From: Planctomycetales bacterium 10988
GTDB lineage: Bacteria > Planctomycetota > Planctomycetia > Pirellulales > Pb10988
DNA length: 64,000 nt
NCBI GenBank assembly: GCA_009664345.1
Contig: CP043547.1
Span: forward strand, 6,476,709-6,540,708
Direction of reading: 5' to 3'
In this document: positions 8,560 through 18,114 of the stretch, one piece after another
Layout of the letters: each line of letters starts with the position of its first letter
Position numbering within the stretch: the stretch's first letter is position 1
The notes under the pieces: model-generated
The model's input: the letters and a program-made list of their open reading frames with translations, nothing else
Database searches by the model: none
What the model was told of the DNA's origin: nothing
Translations under genes and position numbers: made by a program

Positions 8560-10665
8560 ATGAGTGCTGAGAAAGTTGATTTCCATCAAACGTTGGACCG
8601 GAGCGGTCTTATCGAGAGATCGACTCTCAAGCAATATCGGGACGAAGTGGAAAAGGCCACCAAGACAAGGCCGGCTGATCCCAAAAAATTAGCCCAACGT
8701 CTCATTGAGGATGAGCTGCTCACCGAATGGCAGTATGAATTGTTGAGAGAAGGCCGCTATGACGGCTTTTTCTTAGGCAAATATCGCCTCCTCGATCACA
8801 TCGGCAGTGGCGGGATGGGGGATGTTTATCTGGCCCAGCATCGCCGCTTGAATCGCCGTTGTGCGTTAAAAGTTCTGCCGGTTGCCCTTACCGAGAATCC
8901 ACAGCTCTTGGCTCGTTTCTATCAAGAAGCTCAAGCGACCGCCGCCTTGGATCACCCTCATATCGTGCGTGCCTATGATGTGGATGAAGAGGGCTGTGTC
9001 AATTTTCTCGTCATGGAATATGTCTGTGGAGAAGATTTGCAGCAACGTGTCCAACGCGATGGCTGGCTCGACCCTAAGGAGATCGTCAACTATCTCCGTC
9101 AGGCCGCTCTTGGCTTACAACATGCCCATGAAAAGGGAATGATTCACCGCGACATCAAGCCCAGCAATCTCTTGGTCGATGCGGAAGGCAATCTCAAGAT
9201 CCTCGATCTCGGGGTAGCTCGCTTACAAAAGTCCGAGGATGAAGCCTCGTTGACGCTGGCCGGACATGAAGAGGTTTTAGGAACGGTTGACTATTTGGCC
9301 CCGGAACAATTGCTCGATCCGCATCATGTCGATGGCCGAGCGGACCTCTATAGTCTGGGTTGCACGCTCTTCTTTCTTTTGACGGGTCGCCCGCCGTTTT
9401 TTGAAGGAACGATGGCCCAGCGGTTGATGGCCCATCAGGCGAAGGAACCCCCTTCGATTAAATCGATCCGCGAGGATGTCCCCATCGAGGTGATTGGTTT
9501 CTGTACGAGGCTGATGAGCAAAAACCCCGATGATCGCTATCAAACGGCTAACGAAGTCGCCGAGGCATTTGATGCTTATCTTTGTGGAGAACGCAAAGAT
9601 CAAAGCGGACCGACGCCGATTCGCAACGTGAAGACGACCCCGGAAGTCAGCTCGAATCTGACGGGAAGCACTCTCTTTAAAGTTCTCTCGTCTCCGGAAG
9701 AACACGCCAAGATCGTCAAGAATCTTTCCGAAGGTTCCATTACACAACAAGTCATGGCGAAATTGATTCAACAAAATGTGCTGACCAAATACCAAGTCGA
9801 AGCCCTGGTGGGGCGGACCCGTGATCCGCTGAGTATTGCTCAGTATCAAATTCGGGAACGGATCGAAAAAGGGAGACTACGCGGGCATTATCGGGCCCTG
9901 CATAAATCTTTCAATTTACCCGTTTGCTTGAAAGTGCTGCGACCCACCGGAACGAATGAGCAAATCCGGCAGAAGGTCAGTCTCTTCCAACATGAAGCCC
10001 GCATCGCCACGCAAGTCCATCACGCCCACATCTGGCGAAGCTTCGAGATTGGCCGCATGGGGAAAGTTCTCTTCCTGACGATGGAAGAGCTAAATGGTCA
10101 ATCCTTGCAAGAGTTTCTGAACGAAACGCAGGATTGGGACGTTCCGTTTCTTTGCAAATTGATCCGCCAAACGGCTCTGGGTCTTGCTTATATGCATGAA
10201 CAACAGATCGTGCATCGGGATATTCGCCCTCGAAATCTTTGGGTCACCGACCAAGGAAATGCCAAGATTATTGAGTTCTCCTCTTGTCGCGATTCGCTCC
10301 ATTATCTCGATGTCGCTCAAAACGGGGGCCAACCCGCTCCTGAAAAATTCGTGGGAAATATCGACTATGTCGCTCCAGAACAAGCGATCGATCCGGATGC
10401 CGCGACCCCGCTCAGTGATATCTATAGCCTGGGTTGCACCTTCTATCATCTGCTGACGGGCCGGGTTCCTTTTGAAGCCGGAACGCCGACCAAGAAACTT
10501 CTCATGCATGCTACCGAGCAGGCGGAAGCACCAAGTAAATTGAATCCCGCCATTCCCGCTCAGGTTGATGAGATCATTGGGTTAATGATGGCCAAGCAAC
10601 CTGAAAAGCGATGTCAAAATGCCAAGATCATCGCCAAGGCACTCGAGTCCATTCATCCAAGTTGA
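8560..10665 (+). CDS. Tandem serine/threonine kinase: active kinase plus pseudokinase
   Basis: Soluble 701-residue Hanks-type protein with no membrane segment. Residues 41-75 are an adaptor (LLTEWQYELL, GRYDGFFLGKY) also seen in the kinase at 33306. Kinase 1 (about 75-340) is complete: GSGGMG loop at 82-87, Lys104, HRDIKPSN with Asp198, DLG with Asp216, and APE at 247-249. Residues 396-433 repeat the adaptor weakly (VLTKYQVEAL). Kinase 2 (about 430-695) has lost the glycine loop (EKGRLRG) and has HRDIRPRN, and Glu572 replaces the DFG aspartate (IIEFSS), although Lys458 and APE remain. It is therefore probably a catalytically dead regulatory domain. The start codon lacks a clear ribosome site. 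Confidence 0.92.
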   Translation: MSAEKVDFHQTLDRSGLIERSTLKQYRDEVEKATKTRPADPKKLAQRLIEDELLTEWQYELLREGRYDGFFLGKYRLLDHIGSGGMGDVYLAQHRRLNRRCALKVLPVALTENPQLLARFYQEAQATAALDHPHIVRAYDVDEEGCVNFLVMEYVCGEDLQQRVQRDGWLDPKEIVNYLRQAALGLQHAHEKGMIHRDIKPSNLLVDAEGNLKILDLGVARLQKSEDEASLTLAGHEEVLGTVDYLAPEQLLDPHHVDGRADLYSLGCTLFFLLTGRPPFFEGTMAQRLMAHQAKEPPSIKSIREDVPIEVIGFCTRLMSKNPDDRYQTANEVAEAFDAYLCGERKDQSGPTPIRNVKTTPEVSSNLTGSTLFKVLSSPEEHAKIVKNLSEGSITQQVMAKLIQQNVLTKYQVEALVGRTRDPLSIAQYQIRERIEKGRLRGHYRALHKSFNLPVCLKVLRPTGTNEQIRQKVSLFQHEARIATQVHHAHIWRSFEIGRMGKVLFLTMEELNGQSLQEFLNETQDWDVPFLCKLIRQTALGLAYMHEQQIVHRDIRPRNLWVTDQGNAKIIEFSSCRDSLHYLDVAQNGGQPAPEKFVGNIDYVAPEQAIDPDAATPLSDIYSLGCTFYHLLTGRVPFEAGTPTKKLLMHATEQAEAPSKLNPAIPAQVDEIIGLMMAKQPEKRCQNAKIIAKALESIHPS

Positions 10666-10681
10666 GCCTTTGCCTAACAAA

Positions 10682-10717
10682 AAACTCCCCGCTCGGAACA
10701 CCTCCGGCAGGGAGTTT
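10682..10717 (+). terminator. Terminator after the tandem kinase gene
   Basis: Stem AAACTCCC / GGGAGTTT, with a partly paired GC-rich interior, 17 bases past the kinase stop. The U-tract is short, and the A-rich left flank suggests it may also serve the convergent Dabb gene. Confidence 0.6.
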
Positions 10718-10749
10718 ACTACTTTGTTGGGTTGTGAAAACACCGATTC

Positions 10750-11160
10750 TTATTCGGAAGTCACCGTATCGAAGACACGGACCTTGGCCCAATTCTCTTT
10801 GTTCTCTTCGATGAACTTCAAGTGATTTGCATCTTCTTGGTATCGATCGTGGGCGGCTTGATCGGTGAAGACGACGTGCAATCCAACATCCCAATCACGA
10901 TCGTTGACCGGGCGATCAAATTCTTTCGCCATGGTTCCACAAGCAAAGAAGACGACCCCTGGTTGCGGTTTAAGATATTTGACACAAGCGTCAACGAGTT
11001 CTTGCGTTTTGGCGGGGGAATTGTCTTTCAACTGGAAATAAACATCGTGGACGATCATTCCGGAAGTTTCCTTTTCTGCTGCATGATTCATGGTCCCCCA
11101 TCCCAACATTCCTCCGGCGAGAAAGATGGCGAGTAACAGGGGCAGGCGTGGTAATGGCAT
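10750..11160 (-). CDS. Exported Dabb-family (stress-responsive alpha/beta barrel) protein
   Basis: 136-residue protein. It starts with a signal peptide or anchor (LPLLLAIFLAGGMLGWG), followed by a ferredoxin-like Dabb domain: VHDVYFQLKDNSPAKTQELV, a central strand with VVFFACGTM, and DVGLHVVFTDQAAHDRYQ. Dabb domains form small dimeric barrels of mostly unknown function, and secreted versions are common in planctomycetes. The ATG at 11160 has AAGGA eight bases upstream. The longer frame to 11262 adds a charged segment before the signal peptide and is unlikely. It lies between the kinase gene and a sigma-factor locus, with no clear functional tie to either. Confidence 0.8.
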   Translation of the reverse strand: MPLPRLPLLLAIFLAGGMLGWGTMNHAAEKETSGMIVHDVYFQLKDNSPAKTQELVDACVKYLKPQPGVVFFACGTMAKEFDRPVNDRDWDVGLHVVFTDQAAHDRYQEDANHLKFIEENKENWAKVRVFDTVTSE

Positions 11161-11298
11161 CCGCTGGTTCCTTTTCAAGAAGAGAATTTCAGAGCAGGCT
11201 TTATCTTTTCGTTCACGAAGTTGAAGCAAACGATTTTCAGCAGGTGAAACTGCCACAGGCAAAATTTCGTGCTCTTGAGCGATGCGCAGGTAAATTCG

Positions 11299-13545
11299 TC
11301 ATCTCTCTGAATGTAACGCCTCGTCTGAGCTTGGCAACGGGCGCTTTAATAGCAGATTATCGAAATCTGCCGAGGCCTTCGTTACCAGCAATCCGACGCG
11401 GCCCGAGGAAGGAAGTATCTCAGACGAAACGGTTTGCTGCAACCACCAACCTACCGGCTCTGCCTCGTCACGATGCCAAATCTTTGCCAAAAGCTTGGTC
11501 TGACCCTGGATGGTTACCAAGCGAACTTTACAGCGATACCAAGTATTAAATCGAAGCTCTCCTTCAGAGATGGAATCGATGGAATAGCCCACCATGTCGG
11601 ATTCCAACGGCCTGGCGATAAAACTCCTCGAATCTTCCACTGGAGAAGTTTCATGCAAGAACCACTGCATCCCCTGGGGACGAATCGCCAAGCGAAGTTC
11701 TTGTTGCCGACTTTGAACTCTGGCAAGGAGATTCACCTGCGATTCCATGCTAAAGGTTTCAAAATTGACGAAACGGAAATCGACTAGCAACTCAACATCC
11801 CGCAGATCGGAGCTACCAAAGAGCAACTCTCCGGTCTGTAAAACTTCGCCCGCTTCGGACCAGCGTAGCCCGCGATTAAGGGGTTCATCGGCTTCTTGAA
11901 TGGGGAGAAGTTGCAAGTTCTGGTTCCAACTTTCATTTTGAACACGGGTCCAATTGCTGGGCAACGCCTGCCGATTTTCGAAACTTTCTTCTAGCACCGG
12001 TTGTAAAGAGGTCAGCGTCTCAGCGAACTTGGCATACGTCTGCCCTTCCCCAGAGAGCGTCTCCAGCGAAGCGTAAAGCTGTTGGGCTTTCTCTTCTTCC
12101 CAGAGTTCGTCTTGATAGATTTGACCGGCATGAAAAGCAAAAACTGTTTTTTGTTTTGAAATCATCTCAAAACGTTCTGCTGCTTCACGAGGCTCTCCGA
12201 CCGCGCGTTGAACACCTGCCAAGAACGTTTTCTCAAAAAGTGTTTTTTGCGAATCAGACGTTTCAAGGGAGCGAAGAGTTTGCATTGCATCGCGGTCTCG
12301 GTCAAGCTCCAACTCCGCCCAAACTTTCAAGAGTGAGCCAAGAAGTGGCGGCAGCTTTTCGATCAGTTGCAGCACTTTTTCCGGCTGATAATTGGAGATT
12401 GCGGTAAGCAACTGCTTTTCGGTGGATAGCGTTTCCGTGTCTGGGGAACCCGAAGTTGTATTGGGCTGAGGAACAATTTCGATGGATCGAGCCTGGGCGA
12501 CGGATTCCCATGGCCATCTTTTCATCGAAAGCGGTTCCGTGGCCAAAGGAAGATTTGGTTCGTTCCGCAACGCCGCGGCGTTCTTTTCCGCAAGAAAAAT
12601 GGCAATTCGTCGTTCACGCAGGGTGGCGGGTTGCCTAGTTAAATAGAGCAACAACTGGAGGTCCGCCAGCGTCTCGCTCGCTTCGGCGTCTTGCTCCCAG
12701 AGAATTTTAGCGATGGCAATCGATGTTCGACGTTCTTCAGACTGAATTTTTTGCCAACTGAGAGGCGTCTCGTTTGAAGCAGGATCGACGGGATCGATTC
12801 GTTGGTTTCTTTGCAAAAACACGATGCCCCCGACCGCCAGAAGTAAGCAGGCAGCGAGCAACCAAGGTCCGCTGGAGATGCTTCTTTTCCGTTTTCTCAC
12901 ACTTCGAGCGATGTGCTGTTGGCGGGCCGTTGGCGAAGTGGACTCTTCCGCCAGCGCGTAAGTCTCTGAATTCTGGATGGGAGTGTTCTTGAACATCGTC
13001 GATAAAAGCGGTTTCGCTGGAATCTCCTGGGGACGATCCCCCAGTTTCGCATTGTCAAAGAACCCTGGAGGCGTGGAAGAAAAGTTCTTTTGAACCGAGT
13101 TGAGTTCGTCGGAGTGTTGAAGCTTATTCCAAATCGGTTCCGATTCCTCAAGCGTTGTTTCCTCCCGAAGGTCTTCAAGTGCTTGAAGTAAGCGTTGATC
13201 CAGCTCGCTCTCGGTGAATTCTTCCTCGCCCAGTTCTTTGGCAAGTTCATCATTCTCTGGATGGATGGGAAAAGGAGGAGGAGCCTGGGGAAGGAGGGGT
13301 TCGTCGTTTGCTTCGATGTCTTCCGAATCCCTCGCTTCAAACGCTGCTAGAATCGATTCGGCGGTGGGTTGGATGCCGGAGAGAGTGGTCTCGTCCCGAA
13401 GTTGGGAGAGTAGAGAAGCCAAGCGAACGGCCTCTTCGGAATCGTCGGGCGGAGTGTCAGGCTCCTGCCGAATCACTTCCTCAAGCCGTAAGAGACGTTC
13501 CATCTCCCGCAGCAGTCGCAATTCGGAATCTTTATCAGGAACCAT
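11299..13545 (-). CDS. Large single-pass membrane protein cotranscribed with an ECF sigma factor
   Basis: About 748 residues of no named family. The first 225 are acidic and probably cytoplasmic, ending in a basic patch (VRKRKRS) before one membrane segment, GPWLLAACLLLAVGGIVFLQ. A helical region follows, rich in TPR-like Ala/Leu patterns. The last 200 residues (from FENRQALPSNW to GRVGLLVTKASADFDNLLL) resemble the beta-sandwich of DUF1080/LamG-like domains. It starts about 85 bases after the sigma-factor stop on the same strand, so it could act as the membrane anti-sigma partner, although no zinc anti-sigma motif is visible. The start is uncertain: ATG at 13545 or GTG at 13563. Confidence 0.7.
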   Translation of the reverse strand: MVPDKDSELRLLREMERLLRLEEVIRQEPDTPPDDSEEAVRLASLLSQLRDETTLSGIQPTAESILAAFEARDSEDIEANDEPLLPQAPPPFPIHPENDELAKELGEEEFTESELDQRLLQALEDLREETTLEESEPIWNKLQHSDELNSVQKNFSSTPPGFFDNAKLGDRPQEIPAKPLLSTMFKNTPIQNSETYALAEESTSPTARQQHIARSVRKRKRSISSGPWLLAACLLLAVGGIVFLQRNQRIDPVDPASNETPLSWQKIQSEERRTSIAIAKILWEQDAEASETLADLQLLLYLTRQPATLRERRIAIFLAEKNAAALRNEPNLPLATEPLSMKRWPWESVAQARSIEIVPQPNTTSGSPDTETLSTEKQLLTAISNYQPEKVLQLIEKLPPLLGSLLKVWAELELDRDRDAMQTLRSLETSDSQKTLFEKTFLAGVQRAVGEPREAAERFEMISKQKTVFAFHAGQIYQDELWEEEKAQQLYASLETLSGEGQTYAKFAETLTSLQPVLEESFENRQALPSNWTRVQNESWNQNLQLLPIQEADEPLNRGLRWSEAGEVLQTGELLFGSSDLRDVELLVDFRFVNFETFSMESQVNLLARVQSRQQELRLAIRPQGMQWFLHETSPVEDSRSFIARPLESDMVGYSIDSISEGELRFNTWYRCKVRLVTIQGQTKLLAKIWHRDEAEPVGWWLQQTVSSEILPSSGRVGLLVTKASADFDNLLLKRPLPSSDEALHSER

Positions 13546-13630
13546 GGCCGGTTCTACTCCCACTCACATAACGACATCCGAGAAGTATCTCTCTGCCGGA
13601 TTGATCACATTTCAGATCAGGAGAAAAAAG

Positions 13631-14212
13631 TTAAGTTGGACGTTTCTTCTTCGCTGCTTCCAAATCTTTCCGCTCTTGGGGCGATAGTAAGGATTTTCTT
13701 AAATAATTCAGTGCGTACTCCATGCGGCATCGTGCGGTCCCAGGACGAATCCCCATGATCTGGGCAATATCCTTGTAAGGCAGCCGCTCGTAAATCCGAA
13801 AAATAATGAGTTCACGATAGATTTCAGGCAGATTATCAATCGCAGCACGAACTCGCTCACGGTCATCGTGCTGCATGAGTGTTTCAAATGGCCCCGCTTC
13901 GCCTTCTGAAGGCTCGATTGGCAGCGGGAACGTTTGTCTTCGTTTTTGTTTCTGCAAGTGATCCCGGCACAGATTGGCGGCAATGGTATAAAGCCAAGGG
14001 CGTACCTTGTGCTGAGGATTGAAACGGTGAGCATGTCGCAAGACCTTGATAAAGGTTTCTTGCGTGATCGATTCTGCCTCACCTCGATCCCCGATCATTC
14101 GGTAACTGAAGCTCAATAACGGAGATTGGAATCGCTTGAAGAAGATTTCAAAGGCTTCCGTATCTTTATTGGCTATTTTCACCAGAAGTTGTTGATCACT
14201 TGGCGAAGACAC
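13631..14212 (-). CDS. ECF-type RNA polymerase sigma factor
   Basis: 193-residue extracytoplasmic-function sigma factor. Region 2 covers about residues 10-80 (FEIFFKRFQSPLLSFSYRMI, ITQETFIKVLRHA, VRPWLYTIAANLCRDHLQ). Region 4 covers about 115-175 (IDNLPEIYRELIIFRIYE, LPYKDIAQIMGIRPGTARCR). The start is a GTG with only a weak upstream purine stretch. The following gene on the same strand encodes a large membrane protein that may regulate it. Copy 2 of the inverted-repeat element lies about 60 bases upstream of its start. Confidence 0.92.
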   Translation of the reverse strand: MSSPSDQQLLVKIANKDTEAFEIFFKRFQSPLLSFSYRMIGDRGEAESITQETFIKVLRHAHRFNPQHKVRPWLYTIAANLCRDHLQKQKRRQTFPLPIEPSEGEAGPFETLMQHDDRERVRAAIDNLPEIYRELIIFRIYERLPYKDIAQIMGIRPGTARCRMEYALNYLRKSLLSPQERKDLEAAKKKRPT

Positions 14213-14273
14213 GGGAATCCGATCTGAACTTGACGGAGGGCAACAATGTGGAAAAGTAGTAAACTATTGATTT

Positions 14274-14361
14274 CTAAGAGCCGGTAGTCAAAGTCCGACA
14301 GAAACGGATCTATACTTGGTGAAAGTAACACCCAAATAACTTTTGACTACAAACTCTAAGA
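14274..14361 (-). repeat. Intergenic inverted-repeat element, copy 2
   Basis: The left arm begins CTAAGAGCCGGTAGTCAAA; GTAGTCAAA (14284-14292) pairs with TTTGACTAC (14342-14350). The outer CTAAGAG and CTCTAAG pair at 6 of 7 positions. Relative to copy 1, a G-C pair in the stem is replaced by A-T on both sides, a compensatory change. Confidence 0.7.
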
Positions 14362-14804
14362 AGCTTCCAGAGGGGTCTCAGCACCTTGGCTGTATCCTAA
14401 AAATCGCTTGTTTTTCAAGGCCTTTAGAAATCTCTGAAATCCTAGTTTAACATAAATCCTCATTTAATAGCATGTCTTCTGCCCGAAATTTCAGCCAAAA
14501 CCATTATTTCTCTAAGTCTTTTTCACTCGTTGATCACTCCTACGCCAGCTGACTCTTGCCTCCGTCGCAATATGCAAATATCGGAGAATGACTGTCAAAT
14601 TTACTGACCTTCTCTTCATGAGAGATATCTACTCAGCTTACTGAGGATGTGGAAAAATGTCATAAACTCTTACAAGATTTTTCTTGTTGGAAGAGCCAAT
14701 GGGAGCAGAAAACTAGAGGCATCCGTCGCGAATTGCGAAAAATCCCAAAAGTGGTTTTCGACTTAAGTACGGAATCAGAGGGGATTTAAGGAAATGATTG
14801 GTAA

Positions 14805-14833
14805 ATAAAAAAAGCCTTGTATAAAACAAGGCT
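14805..14833 (-). terminator. Terminator of the glucan phosphorylase gene
   Basis: AGCCTTGT / ACAAGGCT with a 5-base loop. On the minus strand a run of seven or more T follows, giving a classic intrinsic terminator 32 bases past the stop codon. Confidence 0.88.
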
Positions 14834-14864
14834 CTTGATAGAAAAAGAATCCGTTTTTAGTTTG

Positions 14865-17063
14865 CTAGAAAGGCATTTCGCAGCTTTTTCCGCCGGCGGC
14901 AGGGACATAGGCCCGTTGAACATAGTCCGCAACCATCCGATCGGAACTGAATCGCCAAGCAAGCGTTCCCACGGATCGCTTCATACAATTGATCCAATCT
15001 TGAGGCAAACCAAGAGAATCCCGGTCATAGAACATGGGGATCACTTCATTTTCCAACGTATCATAAAGGGCATCGGCATCGCGTTTGTCAGTAAGCTCAT
15101 CCGAGCTATGTCGGCGGCCATTGCCGATGGCAAACCCGTTGCTTCCGTCGTAGGCTTCGGCCCACCACCCATCAAGGATGGAAAGATTCAACCCACCATT
15201 GAGAACGACTTTCTGACCACTCGTTCCCGAGGCTTCCATCGGACGGCGAGGATTATTGAGCCAGACATCGACACCTTGCTCCAAGTGGCGACAAACATTG
15301 ATATCGTAATTCTCAACGAAGGCAACTTTCGAACCCAATTTGTCATGATTTCGCAGTTGGGCAATGCGTTTGATCAACTTCTTACCCGGCTCGTCGGCGG
15401 GGTGAGCCTTTCCGGAGAAGATCACTTGGACCGGACGATCTTCACAACAGAAGAGGTCAATGACTCGATCAAGATCACTAAAGACGAGATCAGCACGCTT
15501 ATAAGTTGCGAAACGTCGGGCAAAGCCGAGGGTCAAGACATCCGGATCGAACATGCGAGCCATCACATCCAGCGTTTCTTGGGATTCGCCACGTCGTTTA
15601 CATTGTTCGACCAAGCGACGCCGGACGAAGGTGAACATCAAGTTTTTCAAGGTTTGATGCGTTTCCCAAAATTCACCGGGATCGATTTCATAAACGTGTT
15701 GCCAAACTTTGGAATCCATCAAGTGGGTTTCCCATTTGGCTGGGAAATATCGCTCGAAGAGGTTTGACATTTGCGGTGCAATCCAAGAGGAGGTATGCAC
15801 CCCGTTCGTGATATGCCCGATCGGAATTTCCTCTTCGACTCGCCAAGGCCACAGTTCCGCCCACATGGCACGGCTGACATGTCCATGGAGGCTACTCACC
15901 GCATTGGCACGGCGGGAGAGCTTCAAGGCCAGGACGGTCATGCAGAACGTCTCACCATCGTTTTTAGGATCGACGCGACCCAAGGCCATGAGATCGTGCT
16001 GACTGATTCCTAGATCATCGGCTAACACGCCGAGATGTTCGTCGACCATGGCATTATCGAAGCGGTCATGCCCAGCAGGAACCGGCGTATGGGTGGTGAA
16101 GACCGTTTGCTTTGCGACATCACGCAAGGCATCTTCAAACGTCATTCCGTCTTCATGCATCAAGTTGCGGATGACTTCCAGACCGGCGAAGGCACTATGT
16201 CCTTCATTCAGGTGATAAGCTCCCGGAGAAATGCCCATGGCATTGAGGGCTTTGACGCCACCGATTCCAATCAGCAATTCTTGACGAATCCGGGTGCGGT
16301 TGTCACCACCGTAGAGTCGCGCGGTCAGTTCACGGTCTTCGGGTGAGTTCCCCTCGACATTGCTGTCAAGTAAATAAAGGTCCACACGTCCTACGCGAAT
16401 GTGCCGGACTTCGGCAAAAATCGTCCCGGTTCGCGTGACGATCTCAATCTTGACGGGGTTGCCATTGACATCGAGGGCCGGTTCGACAGGTTGTTCGTCG
16501 ATCTTTGTTTCGAAATATTCTTGGTTTTGATAACCTTCCGTATCAAGGCGTTGATTGAAATATCCTTGATAGTAGAACAACCCAACCGCCACGAGAGGAA
16601 TCCCAAGATCGCTGGCACTTTTGACATGATCGCCACTGAGAACTCCCAAACCCCCGGAGTAAATCGGCAACGATTCATGAATCCCAAACTCAGCCGAGAA
16701 GTAAGCAACCGGCTTCGCTCCAAGAGGCCCGGCGTAATTCGTCCCCCAGGTCGTGCGGGCTTCCAGATATTCATTCATCCGGCGATAAGTTTGGTTGATG
16801 CGGCTATAGAGGGTGATCTCTTGAGCCCGCGCTTCCAAGGTCTCAGGCGTGTACTCTTTCAAGAGTTTGATCGGATTTTGCCCGCTCTCCGCCCAAAGCT
16901 GGGGATTGAGATCGCGGAACAGATTGATTGCTTCAGGATTCCAACTCCACCAGAGATTATTGGCCAACGCCTGACACTTTTCATATAAGCTCTGTGCGGA
17001 GAAAGCCGCAATCTCGAGTTTGATTTTTTTGTCCGGACGCCCAATATCGGTTGTCTGGCTCAT
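14865..17063 (-). CDS. glgP: Alpha-glucan (glycogen/maltodextrin) phosphorylase
   Basis: Releases glucose-1-phosphate from alpha-1,4-glucans, using pyridoxal phosphate. At about 732 residues, with the N-terminal segment NNLWWSWNPEAINLF, it belongs to the shorter glycosyltransferase-35 branch found in Thermotoga and archaea rather than the GlgP/MalP type. Landmarks are AYFSAEFGIHESLPIYSGGL, HLNEGHSAF, HITNGVHTSSW, GFARRFATYKRADL and EASGTSGQK, whose Lys should bind pyridoxal phosphate. The start at 17063 has GAGGAAAA about eight bases upstream; the longer frame to 17129 has no such site. It is transcribed alone and ends in a strong terminator. Confidence 0.93.
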   Translation of the reverse strand: MSQTTDIGRPDKKIKLEIAAFSAQSLYEKCQALANNLWWSWNPEAINLFRDLNPQLWAESGQNPIKLLKEYTPETLEARAQEITLYSRINQTYRRMNEYLEARTTWGTNYAGPLGAKPVAYFSAEFGIHESLPIYSGGLGVLSGDHVKSASDLGIPLVAVGLFYYQGYFNQRLDTEGYQNQEYFETKIDEQPVEPALDVNGNPVKIEIVTRTGTIFAEVRHIRVGRVDLYLLDSNVEGNSPEDRELTARLYGGDNRTRIRQELLIGIGGVKALNAMGISPGAYHLNEGHSAFAGLEVIRNLMHEDGMTFEDALRDVAKQTVFTTHTPVPAGHDRFDNAMVDEHLGVLADDLGISQHDLMALGRVDPKNDGETFCMTVLALKLSRRANAVSSLHGHVSRAMWAELWPWRVEEEIPIGHITNGVHTSSWIAPQMSNLFERYFPAKWETHLMDSKVWQHVYEIDPGEFWETHQTLKNLMFTFVRRRLVEQCKRRGESQETLDVMARMFDPDVLTLGFARRFATYKRADLVFSDLDRVIDLFCCEDRPVQVIFSGKAHPADEPGKKLIKRIAQLRNHDKLGSKVAFVENYDINVCRHLEQGVDVWLNNPRRPMEASGTSGQKVVLNGGLNLSILDGWWAEAYDGSNGFAIGNGRRHSSDELTDKRDADALYDTLENEVIPMFYDRDSLGLPQDWINCMKRSVGTLAWRFSSDRMVADYVQRAYVPAAGGKSCEMPF

Positions 17064-17544
17064 AGGGATGTTTTCCTCTTGGCGAAAAGTGAGACCGATA
17101 GGAACTTCGCGAAGCGAATTTGACAACAATCACGTCCGAAGGGTTTCGAACGAGTGTCCCTGTAGCTTAGGAAACTTCCGCTGATTCTCTGAATTATAAG
17201 GAAGTTACGACGGCAAGGAACTCTGAGGATTGTAGCGAACGAAGGCATTCTTTGAATAGGCCCTCCCTCTGGTTTCCTGGACAACTTTTGAAGAATTTTT
17301 TCTTGCCCGTGGTAAAAGTTTCTTGAGCGTCACTCCTTCGAATTGCCCATCTATTTTTGGAGGTTTAGCCCTCTGGCGATTAAAAGATTCCCACCTTCTC
17401 AAAATATAAAAGTTTGTTTATTGAATCCACTTTTAAAGGCAAGAAGAGCTTGGATTCCTTGAACAGTTCTCTATATTGACTTTCAGTGATTCGTCCTCGA
17501 ATGGAACCGCATTCCACCCCCATCTTTCTTAAGGAGAGATAACT
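17064..17544. other. Divergent gap between glgP and a secreted-protein gene
   Basis: Upstream regions for both flanking genes. TTGACT near 17476 could be a -35 for the rightward gene, but no good -10 follows. I see nothing else. Confidence 0.4.
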
Positions 17545-18111
17545 ATGTACCGGTCACTCCCCCTTCGCCTCGCATTCTTTTGTTTCACGACTTTTGCGTT
17601 GCTCTCCTCTTGGAATCTCGTAGCAGCTCAAGAGAATCCGGCAGTTCCAGAAGAAGTGGAATCGACCTCGCCGGAGAAGTTGGATGCTGTCGAAATGAAA
17701 CCCGAAACGATGGATGACTCCATCTTAGAAGAAAGAGAAAAAGCCTTTCAAAAGACCATGAGCGGCGCGATCTTAACAGGTCATTTCACCGTCAAAGGAA
17801 GAGAGAACACCAATCCCAAAGCGGAAAAATATACGATCGCAAGTGTTTCGAAGCTCAGTGGAAAGCTTTGGTTGATCACCGCCCGGATTGAATATGGCGA
17901 GAAGGATATGCAAGTCCCGATTCCGATCGAAGTCGTCTGGGCGGACGACACTCCGGTGCTGACTTTGACCGATGTCACGATCCCCGGCATGGGCACCTTC
18001 ACCACGAGAGTGCTCATCTACCGCGATCATTATGCAGGTTATTGGCAACATGATGAACGGGGTGGCAATCTCTGGGGAACGATTTCTCGGCCAAAGACTT
18101 CAGAAGAGTAA
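17545..18111 (+). CDS. Secreted protein of unknown function
   Basis: 188 residues with a signal peptide (LRLAFFCFTTFALLSSW, cleavage probably after VAAQ). An acidic Pro/Glu linker follows, then a compact C-terminal domain of about 115 residues with alternating strands (TGHFTVKGREN, KLWLITARIEYG, TRVLIYRDHYAGYW). The start has a strong ribosome site, AAGGAGAG. I do not recognise a named domain; the C-terminal part looks like a beta-rich lipocalin-like or YceI-like fold, which is a guess. Its stop lies three bases from the stop of convergent rsmE. Confidence 0.78.
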   Translation: MYRSLPLRLAFFCFTTFALLSSWNLVAAQENPAVPEEVESTSPEKLDAVEMKPETMDDSILEEREKAFQKTMSGAILTGHFTVKGRENTNPKAEKYTIASVSKLSGKLWLITARIEYGEKDMQVPIPIEVVWADDTPVLTLTDVTIPGMGTFTTRVLIYRDHYAGYWQHDERGGNLWGTISRPKTSEE

Positions 18112-18114
18112 TGC

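Noticed and set aside
14817-15767. 316-codon plus-strand frame opposite glgP
   Set aside because: Shadow of a well-conserved phosphorylase gene and reads through its terminator.
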